Positions 35,625 through 45,173 are shown, numbered from the stretch's first letter. The stretch is 64,000 nucleotides of DNA from JABWBH01 sp964526695 (GCA_964526695.1 CAZGJA010000139.1:37450-101449); one strand, 5' to 3'. Notes: generated from the sequence alone by a model not told the origin. Numbers and translations: made by a program.

Positions 35625-35628
35625 GCGA

Positions 35629-36828
35629 TTGAGCCGCAGTCCTGAAGACATCGAGGTGGCGGTGGCCGGCTATCGCATCGCGCGGCGCGAAGGCATCTGG
35701 CATACGCACGCCGCGTTCGGGCCGATTCTCAGGATGCTCTCCGAGCGCGTCCGGAGAGTTCACTTTCACGCGCCGCTGATGCCCGCCGGCAGCGAACAGG
35801 AGTGCGACTCGCCGCTGGATTCCCCGCGCATCGAGGTGACGCCCTGGCCCGCGCGCGTCAACTCGCTGCACGACCTGCGCCATCCGTTGCGGGTTTTGCG
35901 GCAGTACCGGGATCTCGTGCGGTGCGGCGGCGTCGTGTTCCTCCGCGGCGGCGGACCGTTCATGTGGGCGGCGCACCTGATGGCGCGCCGGGCGCGCAAG
36001 CCGGTCGTGCATTGGTTGATCTCCAATCCCATCGCCGCGGTGACCAGTCAACCTCGCCTTGCGAACGGCGCATGGACCGACCGGCTGGGACGACTCTACG
36101 CATGGCTGGACGTTCGGCTCATGCGCGTGGCGCTGCGTGTCAGTCGTGCCGAGGTGCTCGCGAATGGCGAGGAGGTCGCGCGGCTTTACGGTTCCCCGCG
36201 AACGCGTGTCATCGTCAGCACCAGCATCCGCCGGAAAGACATCCGCTTACGCGAAGACACCTGCGGCGGACCGACGATCCGGCTGCTGTTCGCAGGCTAC
36301 ATTCGTCCTGAGAAGGGCATCGAATACCTCCTCCGCGCGCTGCCGCTCTTGCGAAGCGGTAAACCGATTCAATTGGCGCTGGTCGGGTCGTGGGAGCAGT
36401 TTCCCGGCGAACGTCAGAGGCTATGCCGGATTGCGGCGGAGCTTGGCGTGGCCGAGAATGTCTGCTGGGAGGGGCATGTCGCTTTCGGCTCCGCGATTTT
36501 TTCGCAGATGGACCGCTCGGACGTGTTCGTGCTGCCCTCGCTGTCGGAAGGGACGCCGCGCGTCCTCGTCGAGGCCCGCGCGCGCGGCCTGCCGGTCATC
36601 AGCACGAACACTGGCGGGATTCCCACCAGCGTCACTTGCGGCGTCGATGGATTGCTCGTGCCGCCGCGCGACGCGCCAGCGCTCGCCGCCGCGATCCAAA
36701 GCGTGCTGGACGACGCGCCGCTGCGCCGGCAACTGATCCAAGCCGGTCGGCAACGCGTCGAGACGCTCACGCTCGAACGCTTCGTGGACGACCTCGTGAA
36801 CCTCTTCGCCGACATCTGCCCGGAGTAG
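35629..36828 (+). CDS. Glycosyltransferase family 4/1-type (GT-B)
   Basis: About 399 residues. I start at the TTG at 35629, four bases after the upstream stop; an in-frame ATG at 35566 would overlap the ligase gene by 59 bases and add an Arg/Pro-rich N-terminus. The C-terminal donor domain is typical: TIRLLFAGYIRPEKGIEYLLRAL, LALVGSWEQFPGERQRL, CWEGHVAF, SDVFVLPSLSEGTPRVLVEARARGLPVIST and GIPTSVTCGVDGLLVPPRD, with the ExGxxRxxxEA motif near 325. It should add a hexose to a lipid-linked glycan in the cytoplasm. It ends three bases before capA. Confidence 0.88.
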   Translation: MSRSPEDIEVAVAGYRIARREGIWHTHAAFGPILRMLSERVRRVHFHAPLMPAGSEQECDSPLDSPRIEVTPWPARVNSLHDLRHPLRVLRQYRDLVRCGGVVFLRGGGPFMWAAHLMARRARKPVVHWLISNPIAAVTSQPRLANGAWTDRLGRLYAWLDVRLMRVALRVSRAEVLANGEEVARLYGSPRTRVIVSTSIRRKDIRLREDTCGGPTIRLLFAGYIRPEKGIEYLLRALPLLRSGKPIQLALVGSWEQFPGERQRLCRIAAELGVAENVCWEGHVAFGSAIFSQMDRSDVFVLPSLSEGTPRVLVEARARGLPVISTNTGGIPTSVTCGVDGLLVPPRDAPALAAAIQSVLDDAPLRRQLIQAGRQRVETLTLERFVDDLVNLFADICPE

Positions 36829-36831
36829 CTC

Positions 36832-37944
36832 ATGTCCCATCGGGAAGCACGTTGCCGACTCCTGGCCGTGGGAGACCTCATGCTCTGCGGCTGCGTCGCG
36901 GACGGCATGCAGGCCGATCCGTTGTTCGGCTTCCACGCCGCGATGCCCGTGCTTCGGGATGGGGACACGCTGTTCGGCAATCTGGAGACGCCGATCAGCC
37001 GCGATCGTCGCCCATCGCCCGGCTCGCCGGCCACCTTCCACGCGCCGCCCGGCGCAGGGCAGGCGCTGGCGGGGGTCGGGTTCAGCGTGGTCAACCTGGC
37101 TCACAACCACATCTGGGACTTTGGCGACGAAGGAGTTCGGACGACGCTGACCGAGTTAAGCGAGGCACGGGTGCCTGCGGTCGGCATCGGACGCACCGCG
37201 CGGGAAGCGCGACAACCCGTCCTCATCACGACGAAGGGCGGGTTTCGCATCGCTTTTCTGGCGTACACAACGGCCTTCAACGCGATCGACGAGCGCCACG
37301 CTTACGTCGCCGCGCCCCCTCATGTCGAACGCCTGCGCGCCGACATCGCGGGCGTGCGTCCCCAGTGCGACGCCGTCGTCGTCTCCTGCCACACCGGCGC
37401 GCAGTTCAACCCCCACCCCTCGCCGGAGACGCGCGCCACGGCGCGCGCCGCCATCGAGTCCGGCGCGAGCGTGTTCCTCGGCCATCATCCCCACATCATT
37501 CAGGGCATCGAACGAATCGGCGACGGGCTGGCCGCGTACAGCCTTGGGAACTTCTGTGCTCCGCCGCAGAACGAGCAGACGCGCCGCACGTTCGTGCTGC
37601 GCATCGATCTGGCTCGACATCGCGTGGCCTCCTTCGAGATCCTCCCGTGCCTGATCGATGACCGAGGCCGACCCGCGCCGGCCGACCCCGAGGCCGCTGC
37701 CGCGATTCGCTCCGACGTTGACCGCCTCAGCGCGGACATCCTCTCGGGGCGCAGCGACCGGCTTCACCTGGATCACGCCGGCGATCGGTTCTTCAGCCAG
37801 TACGTCACAAGCTGGCGGCGCGAGCTGCGCGAGGGCGGGGTCAGCGCCTTGCTGCGCAAGTTCTCGCGCCTTCGACCCTACCACTGGCAGCTCGTCAGAA
37901 ACTACATCCAAAGGCTCTGGCGGCGCGACTCGCCTAGGAAGTAA
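36832..37944 (+). CDS. CapA family (poly-gamma-glutamate/capsule synthesis) metallophosphatase-like protein
   Basis: 370 residues. The calcineurin-like CapA motifs are in order: LLAVGDLMLCG (in place of GDxxL), GDTLFGNLETPISRD, VVNLAHNHIWDFGDEGV, VSCHTGAQFNPHPSP and FLGHHPHIIQGIER, then AYSLGNFC. Asp, Asn and His residues for a metal site are present. The canonical HWG of the middle motif reads HTG. CapA proteins are membrane or extracytoplasmic parts of capsule synthesis; no signal peptide is obvious here. It is the last gene of the ligase-glycosyltransferase-capA operon. Confidence 0.88.
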   Translation: MSHREARCRLLAVGDLMLCGCVADGMQADPLFGFHAAMPVLRDGDTLFGNLETPISRDRRPSPGSPATFHAPPGAGQALAGVGFSVVNLAHNHIWDFGDEGVRTTLTELSEARVPAVGIGRTAREARQPVLITTKGGFRIAFLAYTTAFNAIDERHAYVAAPPHVERLRADIAGVRPQCDAVVVSCHTGAQFNPHPSPETRATARAAIESGASVFLGHHPHIIQGIERIGDGLAAYSLGNFCAPPQNEQTRRTFVLRIDLARHRVASFEILPCLIDDRGRPAPADPEAAAAIRSDVDRLSADILSGRSDRLHLDHAGDRFFSQYVTSWRRELREGGVSALLRKFSRLRPYHWQLVRNYIQRLWRRDSPRK

Positions 37945-38082
37945 GCTCGAACGCCGTGATGGGTGTCCCGCCGCCGCAGGAGCCTTCAGCGAGTTCTCGC
38001 CTAAGCTCCGCCGCGCCGTTACCATGCCTCGCGCCCATGCGGTCGCCGCGACGCGCGACCCACGGCGTGCTGGATCGAGACC

Positions 38083-40485
38083 ATGCTGATTTCGCTCAAC
38101 TGGATCAAGGACTTCGTGGACCTGCCCGCCGACCTGGATGCCAGGGCGCTGGCGGAGAAGTTCACGCGCACCACCGCCGAGGTGGACGACGTGCGGCCGA
38201 TCCAGGTGGCCGCGGACGGTTTGATCGCCGCAAAGGTCCGCTCGTTGTCGAGCCTGGACGACGGAAAGCGAAAGCTCTCGCGCGTGACGCTGGAGGGCGC
38301 CGGCGGGGCGAAGTTTGAAAGCGTCACCGCCGCGGCGAACGTGGGCGTGGGGGATGTGCTCGTGTATGCACCGCCTGGCGCCGGGGTGGCCTCGCGCGGG
38401 CGCGTGGGCAAAGCCGAGGTCGCCGGACACGCCAGCGAGGGCATGATCCTGCCCGGCGAAGACCTCGGCATCGCGCTCGCCGTGCAGGAGGCGATCCTGC
38501 TTCCGCCCAGCGTGGCGCCGGGCGCGCCGCTGAATCCGGCGCCGTTCGATGACTGGATCATCGAAGTTGACAACAAGTCTTTGACGCACCGACCCGACCT
38601 GTGGGGGCACTACGGCATCGCCCGCGAAATCGCCGCGATCCTCAAGAAGGAGTTGAAGCCGTATCCCGTCGAGGCCGTGCGCGACTGGGAAAACGCCTCG
38701 CTGCCGACGATTCCCATCGACATCCGCGAGCCGGACGCGTGCCGGCGCTACAGCGGGATCCTGCTGGACGGCGTGACCGCGCAGCCCGCGCCGCTGTGGA
38801 TGCAGCTTCGACTCGGGCACGTCGGTCTGCGCCCGATCAACGGCCTGGTCGATCTTACGAACTACATCATGATCGAGCTGAGCCAGCCGATGCACGCCTT
38901 CGACGCGGCGCAGGTGGCCCGCATCGAGGTCGCTTTCGGCGAGGCCGGTGCCACGTTCATGACACTCGACGGCGTGGAGCGCCGGCTGCCGCCTCGGGCG
39001 CTGATGATCCAAAGCAGCGGCGGCAACGTCGCGCTGGCGGGCATCATGGGCGGGCGACAGACGGAGGTGACGCCGCGGACCCGCACGCTCCTGCTGGAGT
39101 CCGCCAACTTCGACGCGGCCACCATCCGCCGCTGCGCCTCCGCGCTGGGTCTGCGAACCGACGCCAGCGCCCGCTTCGAGAAGGCGCTCGACCCGATCAA
39201 CACCGTGGCGGCGATCCAGCGCTTCATCGGGCTGGCGAAGGCGGAGTACCCGGCGCTGAAACTGGCCAGCCGCCTGTCGGACAGTTTTGCCAAGCCGTTT
39301 CCCACGGGGAACATCGCCGTGGACCCGAAGCGCGCCGGTCGCGTGATCGGCCGCCCGGTGGACCGCGAGGAGATGCGCGAGATTCTCGAAGCCATCGACT
39401 TCGGCTGCGAGGACGACGGCGAGGGTTTGCTTGTCGAGCCGCCGTCCTTCCGCGCCACGCGCGACGTGACGATCGAAGAGGACGTGATCGAGGAGGTGGC
39501 CCGTTTCGTCGGCTACGGGCACATCGCCGCGGAGCTTCCGCGCGTCAGCGTGCGGCGCTTCGCGCCGAACGCGCTGCACGGCTTCGAGCAGCAAACGCTC
39601 GCGTGGTTCTCGCAGAACGAATCGCTGCACGAGATTCACGGGTACATCTGGTCGGACGCGACGCGCTTGCAGCGCCTGGGCATCCCCGCCGGACCGCGCA
39701 TCGAGCTGCGCAACGCCATGGGCGAGGGACTGCACCTGTTGCGGCGCGAGCTGACGCCGAACCTGCTGGACGCGCTCGCTTTGAACCGGTTTCATTTTCC
39801 GCAGGTGCGGCTGATGGAGCTGGGCAGCGTGTTCGAGCCGGCCTCGCCGCAGGACGCGGAGTTCCGCCACGTGGGGTTGCTCATCGCGCGGCGGCAGAAG
39901 CAGGCGGAGGAGGCGCTGCTGTCCGAGCTTAAGGGCGCGATCGAGCGCTGGGCGTGGTCGCTGCTGACCCGGCCGGTCACGTATGCCACGTGCAAGGACG
40001 AGCCGCCGGTCTGGTCGGAGCCGCATCGAACGGCCGACGTCCGCGTGGGCGATCTGACGGTCGGGCGAATCGGCATCATCCCGCTGGCGATGCGGCGGAA
40101 GCTGGACGAGCATCTGGCCGCGTGGTCGGCGGTGTGGGCCGAGCTGCGCATCAACGCACTGGCCGAGCTGCCGCCGATGATCGAGAGGCTGGGGCGCATT
40201 CCGCCATTCCCTCTGGTTGAGATGGACTTCACGTTCCTCGTCCGCCGCGGGCACCGGTACGAGAAGGCGTCGGGCGAGCTGGCGACTTTTTCGCACGCCC
40301 TGCTGAAGCGCCTGAGTTTTGTGACGAGTTTTGAAGGGGCCTCCGTCGGCCCCGACCACCGTAGCCTGACGGTGCGCGCGCTGGTCGGCGACGCGGAGCG
40401 GACGTTGATGGAGGCGGATCTGGAGTCGTTTCGGCAGGCGTTCGCGGCGCATTTGCACCGCTGCGGGTATGAGATGAGGGCGTGA
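38083..40485 (+). CDS. pheT: Phenylalanine-tRNA ligase beta subunit
   Basis: 800 residues, a full-length beta subunit. MLISLNWIKDFVDLPADLDARALAEKFTRTTAEV is the standard opening. The tRNA-binding OB domain follows (FESVTAAANVGVGDVLVYAPPGA, HASEGMILPGEDLG), then NKSLTHRPDLWGHYGIAREIAAIL, the B3/B4 editing domain (LGHVGLRPINGLVDLTNYIMIELSQPMHAFDA), B5, and a C-terminal anticodon-binding FDX-ACB domain ending FAAHLHRCGYEMRA. With PheS it charges tRNA-Phe and edits mischarged Tyr. pheS is normally just upstream; it is not in the window, so the two subunits are split in this genome. Confidence 0.96.
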   Translation: MLISLNWIKDFVDLPADLDARALAEKFTRTTAEVDDVRPIQVAADGLIAAKVRSLSSLDDGKRKLSRVTLEGAGGAKFESVTAAANVGVGDVLVYAPPGAGVASRGRVGKAEVAGHASEGMILPGEDLGIALAVQEAILLPPSVAPGAPLNPAPFDDWIIEVDNKSLTHRPDLWGHYGIAREIAAILKKELKPYPVEAVRDWENASLPTIPIDIREPDACRRYSGILLDGVTAQPAPLWMQLRLGHVGLRPINGLVDLTNYIMIELSQPMHAFDAAQVARIEVAFGEAGATFMTLDGVERRLPPRALMIQSSGGNVALAGIMGGRQTEVTPRTRTLLLESANFDAATIRRCASALGLRTDASARFEKALDPINTVAAIQRFIGLAKAEYPALKLASRLSDSFAKPFPTGNIAVDPKRAGRVIGRPVDREEMREILEAIDFGCEDDGEGLLVEPPSFRATRDVTIEEDVIEEVARFVGYGHIAAELPRVSVRRFAPNALHGFEQQTLAWFSQNESLHEIHGYIWSDATRLQRLGIPAGPRIELRNAMGEGLHLLRRELTPNLLDALALNRFHFPQVRLMELGSVFEPASPQDAEFRHVGLLIARRQKQAEEALLSELKGAIERWAWSLLTRPVTYATCKDEPPVWSEPHRTADVRVGDLTVGRIGIIPLAMRRKLDEHLAAWSAVWAELRINALAELPPMIERLGRIPPFPLVEMDFTFLVRRGHRYEKASGELATFSHALLKRLSFVTSFEGASVGPDHRSLTVRALVGDAERTLMEADLESFRQAFAAHLHRCGYEMRA

Positions 40486-40489
40486 AAAA

Positions 40490-41545
40490 ATGGCGAATGC
40501 TGAATGGCGAATGGCGAAAGCAGAACCCGTAGCGCCAGCGAGGGCGATCGCGGCGTGGCGTCTTGCGCTGAGTGCCATGATTATGGCACTCCTTTCGGCG
40601 GGCGGTTGCTCCACGCTCCGCGATCCGAACGTCCCGGAGCGGATTCAGGCGTTGTCCGAGCCGGAGGGCGGCGGGGCGTACGAGCTGTATCGACCCAGCG
40701 CGTACGACCGCGCCAAGCGCTGGCCGCTCGTGGTCGTGTGCTGCGGGCGCGGGCTGATGCAATCGCCCAACGCGGAGATTCGCCGCTGGACGTCGCTGGC
40801 GGAAAGCTCGGGGTTTCTCGTCGCCGCGCCAAAGGTGGACTGGCCGAAATCGGGCTTCGGCTCGGCGGAGGTCGACCGGGATGAGGCGTGGCGCGCGGGC
40901 GAGCGGCACATTCTCGGCGTCGTGCGGCACATCCAGGGCGCGCACAACATCTCCGACGACCGCATCTTCATTTACGGCTGGGCCGAAGGGGCGCTGCCCG
41001 CGCTGTACGTCGGACTGCGCAACGCCGAGACGTTTCGCGGCGTGGCCGTCGCGCAGCCGGAGCTGGACCCCGCGGACCTGGGTCCGCTCGTGGGGCGCGT
41101 GGACCGCGATCAGCCGCTGCTGGTGCGCTACTCCGTTACGGACGCGATCACCGGCAAGGACGCGCGGGCGTGCGCGGAGTGGCTCCAGACCCATCACGGC
41201 AACTTCACCGACGATCGCGGGACGGTGCGCGAGGGCGTGCAGCAGCGCGTGCTGGACTTCTTCGAATACGTTGTGGCCACGCGCCCGTGGGTGCACGTGC
41301 GCGCGTTCTCCATCAGCGCGGAGCGGCCGCTCGACGTGCGGTTCAAGGCGCGGTGCTCGTTTGCGCCGTCGGCGTATGAATGGGACTTCGGTGACGGGAC
41401 CACGTCGCTGCTCTCGGAGCCGACGCACGCGTTCGCGGAGCGCGGCGTGTATCAGGTGCAACTGACGGTCACGCCGCCCAGCGGCCGGCCCGTGACGCGC
41501 ACCGTGGCGGTCACCGTCCCCAGCCCCGAACGCGGCGGCGGATGA
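40490..41545 (+). CDS. Lipoprotein with inactive-looking alpha/beta hydrolase domain and PKD domain
   Basis: 351 residues from the ATG at 40490, five bases after pheT; 40511 is an alternative. The signal is IAAWRLALSAMIMALLSAGGC, with a lipobox Cys near 40. Residues ~60-230 resemble an esterase/PHB-depolymerase fold (YELYRPSAYDRAKRWPLVVVCCGRG, HNISDDRIFIYGWAEGALPALYVGL). The nucleophile elbow G-x-S-x-G reads GWAEG, so the Ser is replaced by Ala. A PKD-like beta-sandwich follows (AYEWDFGDGTTS, HAFAERGVYQVQLTVTPPSG). The first ~18 codons are formed by dispersed repeats (ATGGCGAATG type plus the AACCCGTAGCGCC element at 40521-40545). This suggests a non-catalytic surface protein. Confidence 0.7.
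   Translation: MANAEWRMAKAEPVAPARAIAAWRLALSAMIMALLSAGGCSTLRDPNVPERIQALSEPEGGGAYELYRPSAYDRAKRWPLVVVCCGRGLMQSPNAEIRRWTSLAESSGFLVAAPKVDWPKSGFGSAEVDRDEAWRAGERHILGVVRHIQGAHNISDDRIFIYGWAEGALPALYVGLRNAETFRGVAVAQPELDPADLGPLVGRVDRDQPLLVRYSVTDAITGKDARACAEWLQTHHGNFTDDRGTVREGVQQRVLDFFEYVVATRPWVHVRAFSISAERPLDVRFKARCSFAPSAYEWDFGDGTTSLLSEPTHAFAERGVYQVQLTVTPPSGRPVTRTVAVTVPSPERGGG
40521..40545 (+). repeat. Dispersed repeat, AACCCGTAGCGCCAGC family, inside a coding start
   Basis: Same element as 21336-21362 and 24107-24250. Here it lies within the first codons of the hydrolase-PKD lipoprotein, preceded at 40490-40515 by ATGGCGAATGCTGAATGG-type repeats related to 52771-52880. Confidence 0.75.
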
Positions 41546-42216
41546 ACCGGGGCTCGCCCGGTCCCGGCGTGGACGCGCGTTCGCTTGCGCCTCGCTCTCT
41601 GTTGCGCGCCGGCAGAGGGGCCGCCCGCTGAAAGCCCGCCGGGCCGGGATGCGGGATGTTCCGCGCCGGCGGGAATCGGGGGATCGGGCACGTCGGCGGA
41701 AGGAGTTTTCTTGATTGGCTTTGTTTGGTTAGAAAAAAGATAGTTAATTGCGCGCCGGCGAGGGGGCGAAGGGCGGTTTTTCCCGGGGTTTTTGAGGATA
41801 TGGCGTTTTGCGGGCGCGCAAATTGGCGCACTTTTCGGGGGCTGAGAAAAGGCGGGGTTGGAGGGTTGTTGTGCGTCATTGTCTGACCTGCCGTGCTCGT
41901 GAACGGGCGGGTTTCCTTTGCCGGGTTTTGCCTCGCGCGGCGCGCGGATCTGGCGCCCGAGCCTTCGGATAACGCTGCGGGCGCTATGGCGGGAGCGGGT
42001 GTCGATGTTGCGGCGTGGGGAGCGCGGGAGTCGCGGTGGGTGTGGATGTTGCGACGCGGGCGGGGTTGAGGACGCCGCGCGCGCGGCATTGAGAATGTCC
42101 CGCGCGCGGGCTTGATGGGGCGGCGGGGGTGTGGTTGAATAGCGGCCTCGATGCCCTTTCGCCCGTGCGGGCGACGTCGGGAGGCAGCAGTCTTGACCAC
42201 AGGAGGTGTTAGGATT
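41546..42216. other. Long non-coding leader upstream of the giant beta-helix gene
   Basis: The 671 bases hold no gene I can support. There is an AT-rich island at ~41700-41760 (TTGATTGGCTTTGTTTGG, AGAAAAAAGATAGTTAATTG) that could contain a promoter. A CCGCGCGCGCGG palindrome lies near 42077-42088. An excellent ribosome site AGGAGGTG is at 42201-42208, eight bases before the ATG at 42217. Confidence 0.5.
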
Positions 42217-45147
42217 ATGTTACACACAAACGCCCGAACGCCCGAACGCCCGAACGCCCGAACGCCCGAACGCACGAACGCACGAACGCACGTCGCCTCG
42301 ATTCCTCTTGCCCTGATCATTGTCTTTGCCTTGGCCTTGTCGGTTCGCGCTGAGGTTATTTACGTCAAAGCGGACGGCTCGGACACCGCCAACAACGGCG
42401 AGAGTTGGAGCACCGCCTATGCCACCGTGCAGAAGGCGCTCAACGCATCCAACAGCACCCGAAATCAGATCTGGGTGAAGCACGGCGATTATTACCCTGA
42501 CACCGGCCCTGACCAGACGGACAACTCCCCGACTTCGACGTTTCGACTTCGCAACAACATCGCGATGTACGGCGGTTTTGCGGGCACGGAGAGCGACGTA
42601 AACCAGCGCGACTTAAGCAATGCGGCTTACGAAACCGTGCTCAGCGGCGACCTGGATCAGGATGGGAATTACGACTCGGGGCTGGACGCCTACCATGTGG
42701 TCACCTGCGACCCCGAATCGACGGACGATACCATCCTAGACGGTTGCACTATCGAGCGGGGGTACGCTACCGGATCCGGCGCCGATGGTGGCGGGGCGGG
42801 GTTCATGAACATCAATGTGCCGACGAGTGCGGCATTCCGCCACTGCGTGTTCCAAAACAACCACAGTGTGGGCGGCGCAGCCGCGGCGTACATTCACACA
42901 AGGCAAGAGGGCGACCCACCTGCCAGCAACGTCACGTTCGAGGATTGCACGTTTCTGGCCAACAGCGCCGGTGCGATTTCCGAACAGTCCACCTGGGGCG
43001 GGGCGGTGTATTGTTCCCTCAAGGGGAACACGACATTTGATCGGTGCACGTTTCTGGGCAATCATGCCGATGGAAACGGCGGAGCCCTGGCGTGTGCGGA
43101 GAGCACGATACGGCTTGAGAATTGCCTGTTCAGCGGAAACACCAGTGGCACGAGCAGCGTCGCCCGCAAAGGCGGCGCGGTCTATCTGCACGCTAGTGCT
43201 TGGACAGCGAGCACGGACGCGACGTTTGTCAACTGCGTCTTTTCGAAGAACTCAGCCACCGGCGACGGCGATGCGGACGGCGGCGGCGCGATCTACTGCG
43301 AGGCGGAGCACGTCAACGGCAGTGAGGGAGAGGGCGACCAGTTCCTCTACCTGACAGTTGAGAATTCCGTCGTCTGGTACAGTGCCGCGGGCAACCCGCC
43401 CACGGATTACAATCAGATCGCCGAGGACGAGAACGACGGCGATGGGAACACCAACGAAGTCACCATCACCGTAACGTACACCGACATTCAGCACGGCGGG
43501 TTTGGCGGCTCAAGCAATCACAATATCGACGCCGATCCTCATTTTCGCGACCTCGACGGACCCGACGAAACCGCGGGTACCGTGGACGACGACCTGCGGC
43601 TGGGTCGGTACAATGCTTGTATCAATAGCGGGGACAATCAGGCCGGCGCAGGAGATTATGACTTGGACGGGAATACGCGCATTCTCGATACCTATTGCGA
43701 CGCCGATGGCGAGCCGGATTCCGCGACCATCGACATGGGGGCGTATGAGTACCAGGCCTTCGGCTTGATCCACGTGGACAAGGACGCCACGGGCGACAAC
43801 GACGGCTCAAGCTGGACGGACGCCTACACCGACCTGCAATCCGCGCTTGCGGACGCCGACTCGGATTATGAGGTTTGTGAAATCTGGGCGGCGGAGGGCG
43901 CCTACAAGCCGGACGACTGCACGGCCTGCGGCACCGGCGATCGCGCAAGCACGTTCACCCTCGTGGACGGCGTCGGCGTGTATGGCGGATTTGTCGGCGG
44001 GGCGAACGGCGAAACGGAACGCGACCAGCGCGATCCGGCGTCGCACGAGACCATTTTAGATGGTGAGATCGGTCTGGCGTCGCTGACGCGCGTGTACCAC
44101 GTGGTGACGATTCCGGCCAATGCGCTGAGCGGGACGATCCTGGACGGATTCACGATCAAGCGCGGCAAGGCCGACGGCACTTCCGCCGCCAATTATGATC
44201 GAGGCGGCGGCATTTACCTTGTGGGAGGATCATCCGTGATTCAGAATTGCGAGCTGTCCGACAATGACGGGATCCACGGCGGCGCGCTCTATCTGGGGAC
44301 GAACGCGCAACCAACTTTGAAGCAGCTTGATTTCTGGGAAAACACGGCCACGTACGGCGGCGCGATGTACGCCACGCAGGCCGCGCCCCAAATGAGCGAC
44401 TGCGTCTTTTCCGGCAATATCGCCGACAACGGCTCGCACGCGGGCAACGGCGGCGCGGTGTACGTCACGTCGGGATCCGCCGCGACTGGCGGATTCAACG
44501 TGACGCGCTGCCGGTTCTCCGGCAACGAGTCGGAGGACAACGGCGGGGCATTTTATATCACTGGTTCGAGTGGCGCCGAGCCGGCCTTCCGGAACTGCCA
44601 GTTCAGCACCAACAAGGCGCGCAAGAACGGTTCCAACGAGCATTTGGGCGGCGCCATCTACACCCAGCGCGCCGTGTTTCTGCTGAACTCCACGTTCGCG
44701 CGGAACATTGCGACGCTGGCCAACGGCGGCGGAGCGCTATACCTGGCGGGCGGGAACACCGACATTAAGAACTGCATCTTCTGGGAAAACAAAGCCGACG
44801 GCGACCGCAGCGACGAGGCGGATCAGATTGTGGTTTACGCCGGAAGCCCGACGGCGCGGAATACGTGCATTGAGGATATGGACCTCAATGGGGTTCTGTA
44901 TCATGCGACCAACACTCTATTTGATCCTCAATTTGTATCGTCCACTACGGATGACTATGAACTGGATGACGCGAACTGCGGTACTGAGAACGGCTGCACC
45001 TCAAAATCCATCGATCGTGGGGAAGATGATTATTGTTATGACACTCCCTGTACGGACGGTGACGTTGAACTGAGGCCTCGTCGCGTAAACCTAGACAATC
45101 TTCCCGATGATGTTGACATGGGCTCACTCGAAACACAGAGTCCTTAG
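42217..45147 (+). CDS. Giant secreted beta-helix protein (choice-of-anchor Q type)
   Basis: 976 residues from the ATG at 42217, chosen for its AGGAGGTG. Residues ~5-25 (NARTPERP NARTPERT NARTH) come from an 8-bp DNA repeat and form an Arg-rich n-region before the signal core ASIPLALIIVFALALSVRA. Two homologous modules follow. Each opens alike (VIYVKADGSDTANNGESWSTAY near 47; IHVDKDATGDNDGSSWTDAY near 518), then repeats short coils such as FEDCTFLANSAG, FDRCTFLGNHADGNGGA and MSDCVFSGNIADNGS of a right-handed parallel beta helix. Each ends with the D-x-D-G-x-R / DxGAYE-type cap (DLDGNTRILDTYCD...IDMGAYEYQ; RRVNLDNLPDDVDMGSLE). It is exported and probably carbohydrate-binding or structural; no pectate-lyase active site is evident. 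Confidence 0.85.
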   Translation: MLHTNARTPERPNARTPERTNARTHVASIPLALIIVFALALSVRAEVIYVKADGSDTANNGESWSTAYATVQKALNASNSTRNQIWVKHGDYYPDTGPDQTDNSPTSTFRLRNNIAMYGGFAGTESDVNQRDLSNAAYETVLSGDLDQDGNYDSGLDAYHVVTCDPESTDDTILDGCTIERGYATGSGADGGGAGFMNINVPTSAAFRHCVFQNNHSVGGAAAAYIHTRQEGDPPASNVTFEDCTFLANSAGAISEQSTWGGAVYCSLKGNTTFDRCTFLGNHADGNGGALACAESTIRLENCLFSGNTSGTSSVARKGGAVYLHASAWTASTDATFVNCVFSKNSATGDGDADGGGAIYCEAEHVNGSEGEGDQFLYLTVENSVVWYSAAGNPPTDYNQIAEDENDGDGNTNEVTITVTYTDIQHGGFGGSSNHNIDADPHFRDLDGPDETAGTVDDDLRLGRYNACINSGDNQAGAGDYDLDGNTRILDTYCDADGEPDSATIDMGAYEYQAFGLIHVDKDATGDNDGSSWTDAYTDLQSALADADSDYEVCEIWAAEGAYKPDDCTACGTGDRASTFTLVDGVGVYGGFVGGANGETERDQRDPASHETILDGEIGLASLTRVYHVVTIPANALSGTILDGFTIKRGKADGTSAANYDRGGGIYLVGGSSVIQNCELSDNDGIHGGALYLGTNAQPTLKQLDFWENTATYGGAMYATQAAPQMSDCVFSGNIADNGSHAGNGGAVYVTSGSAATGGFNVTRCRFSGNESEDNGGAFYITGSSGAEPAFRNCQFSTNKARKNGSNEHLGGAIYTQRAVFLLNSTFARNIATLANGGGALYLAGGNTDIKNCIFWENKADGDRSDEADQIVVYAGSPTARNTCIEDMDLNGVLYHATNTLFDPQFVSSTTDDYELDDANCGTENGCTSKSIDRGEDDYCYDTPCTDGDVELRPRRVNLDNLPDDVDMGSLETQSP
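42229..42292 (+). repeat. Eight tandem copies of an 8-bp repeat inside the 5' coding end
   Basis: Exactly eight units: five AACGCCCG (42229-42268) then three AACGCACG (42269-42292), starting 12 bases after the ATG. The unit is not a multiple of three, so gain or loss of one copy shifts the reading frame of the 976-residue protein. Confidence 0.92.
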
Positions 45148-45173
45148 GCCCAACTCCTCCTCACATTCGTCGG

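Noticed and set aside
37156..40614. 1152-residue minus-strand frame opposite capA and pheT
   Set aside because: High GC opens long antisense frames. Both plus-strand genes are unmistakable and this frame has no recognisable motif.
42151..42216. Upstream in-frame start for the giant beta-helix protein
   Set aside because: The AGGAGGTG at 42201-42208 fits the ATG at 42217 exactly; the extra N-terminus would spoil the signal peptide further.
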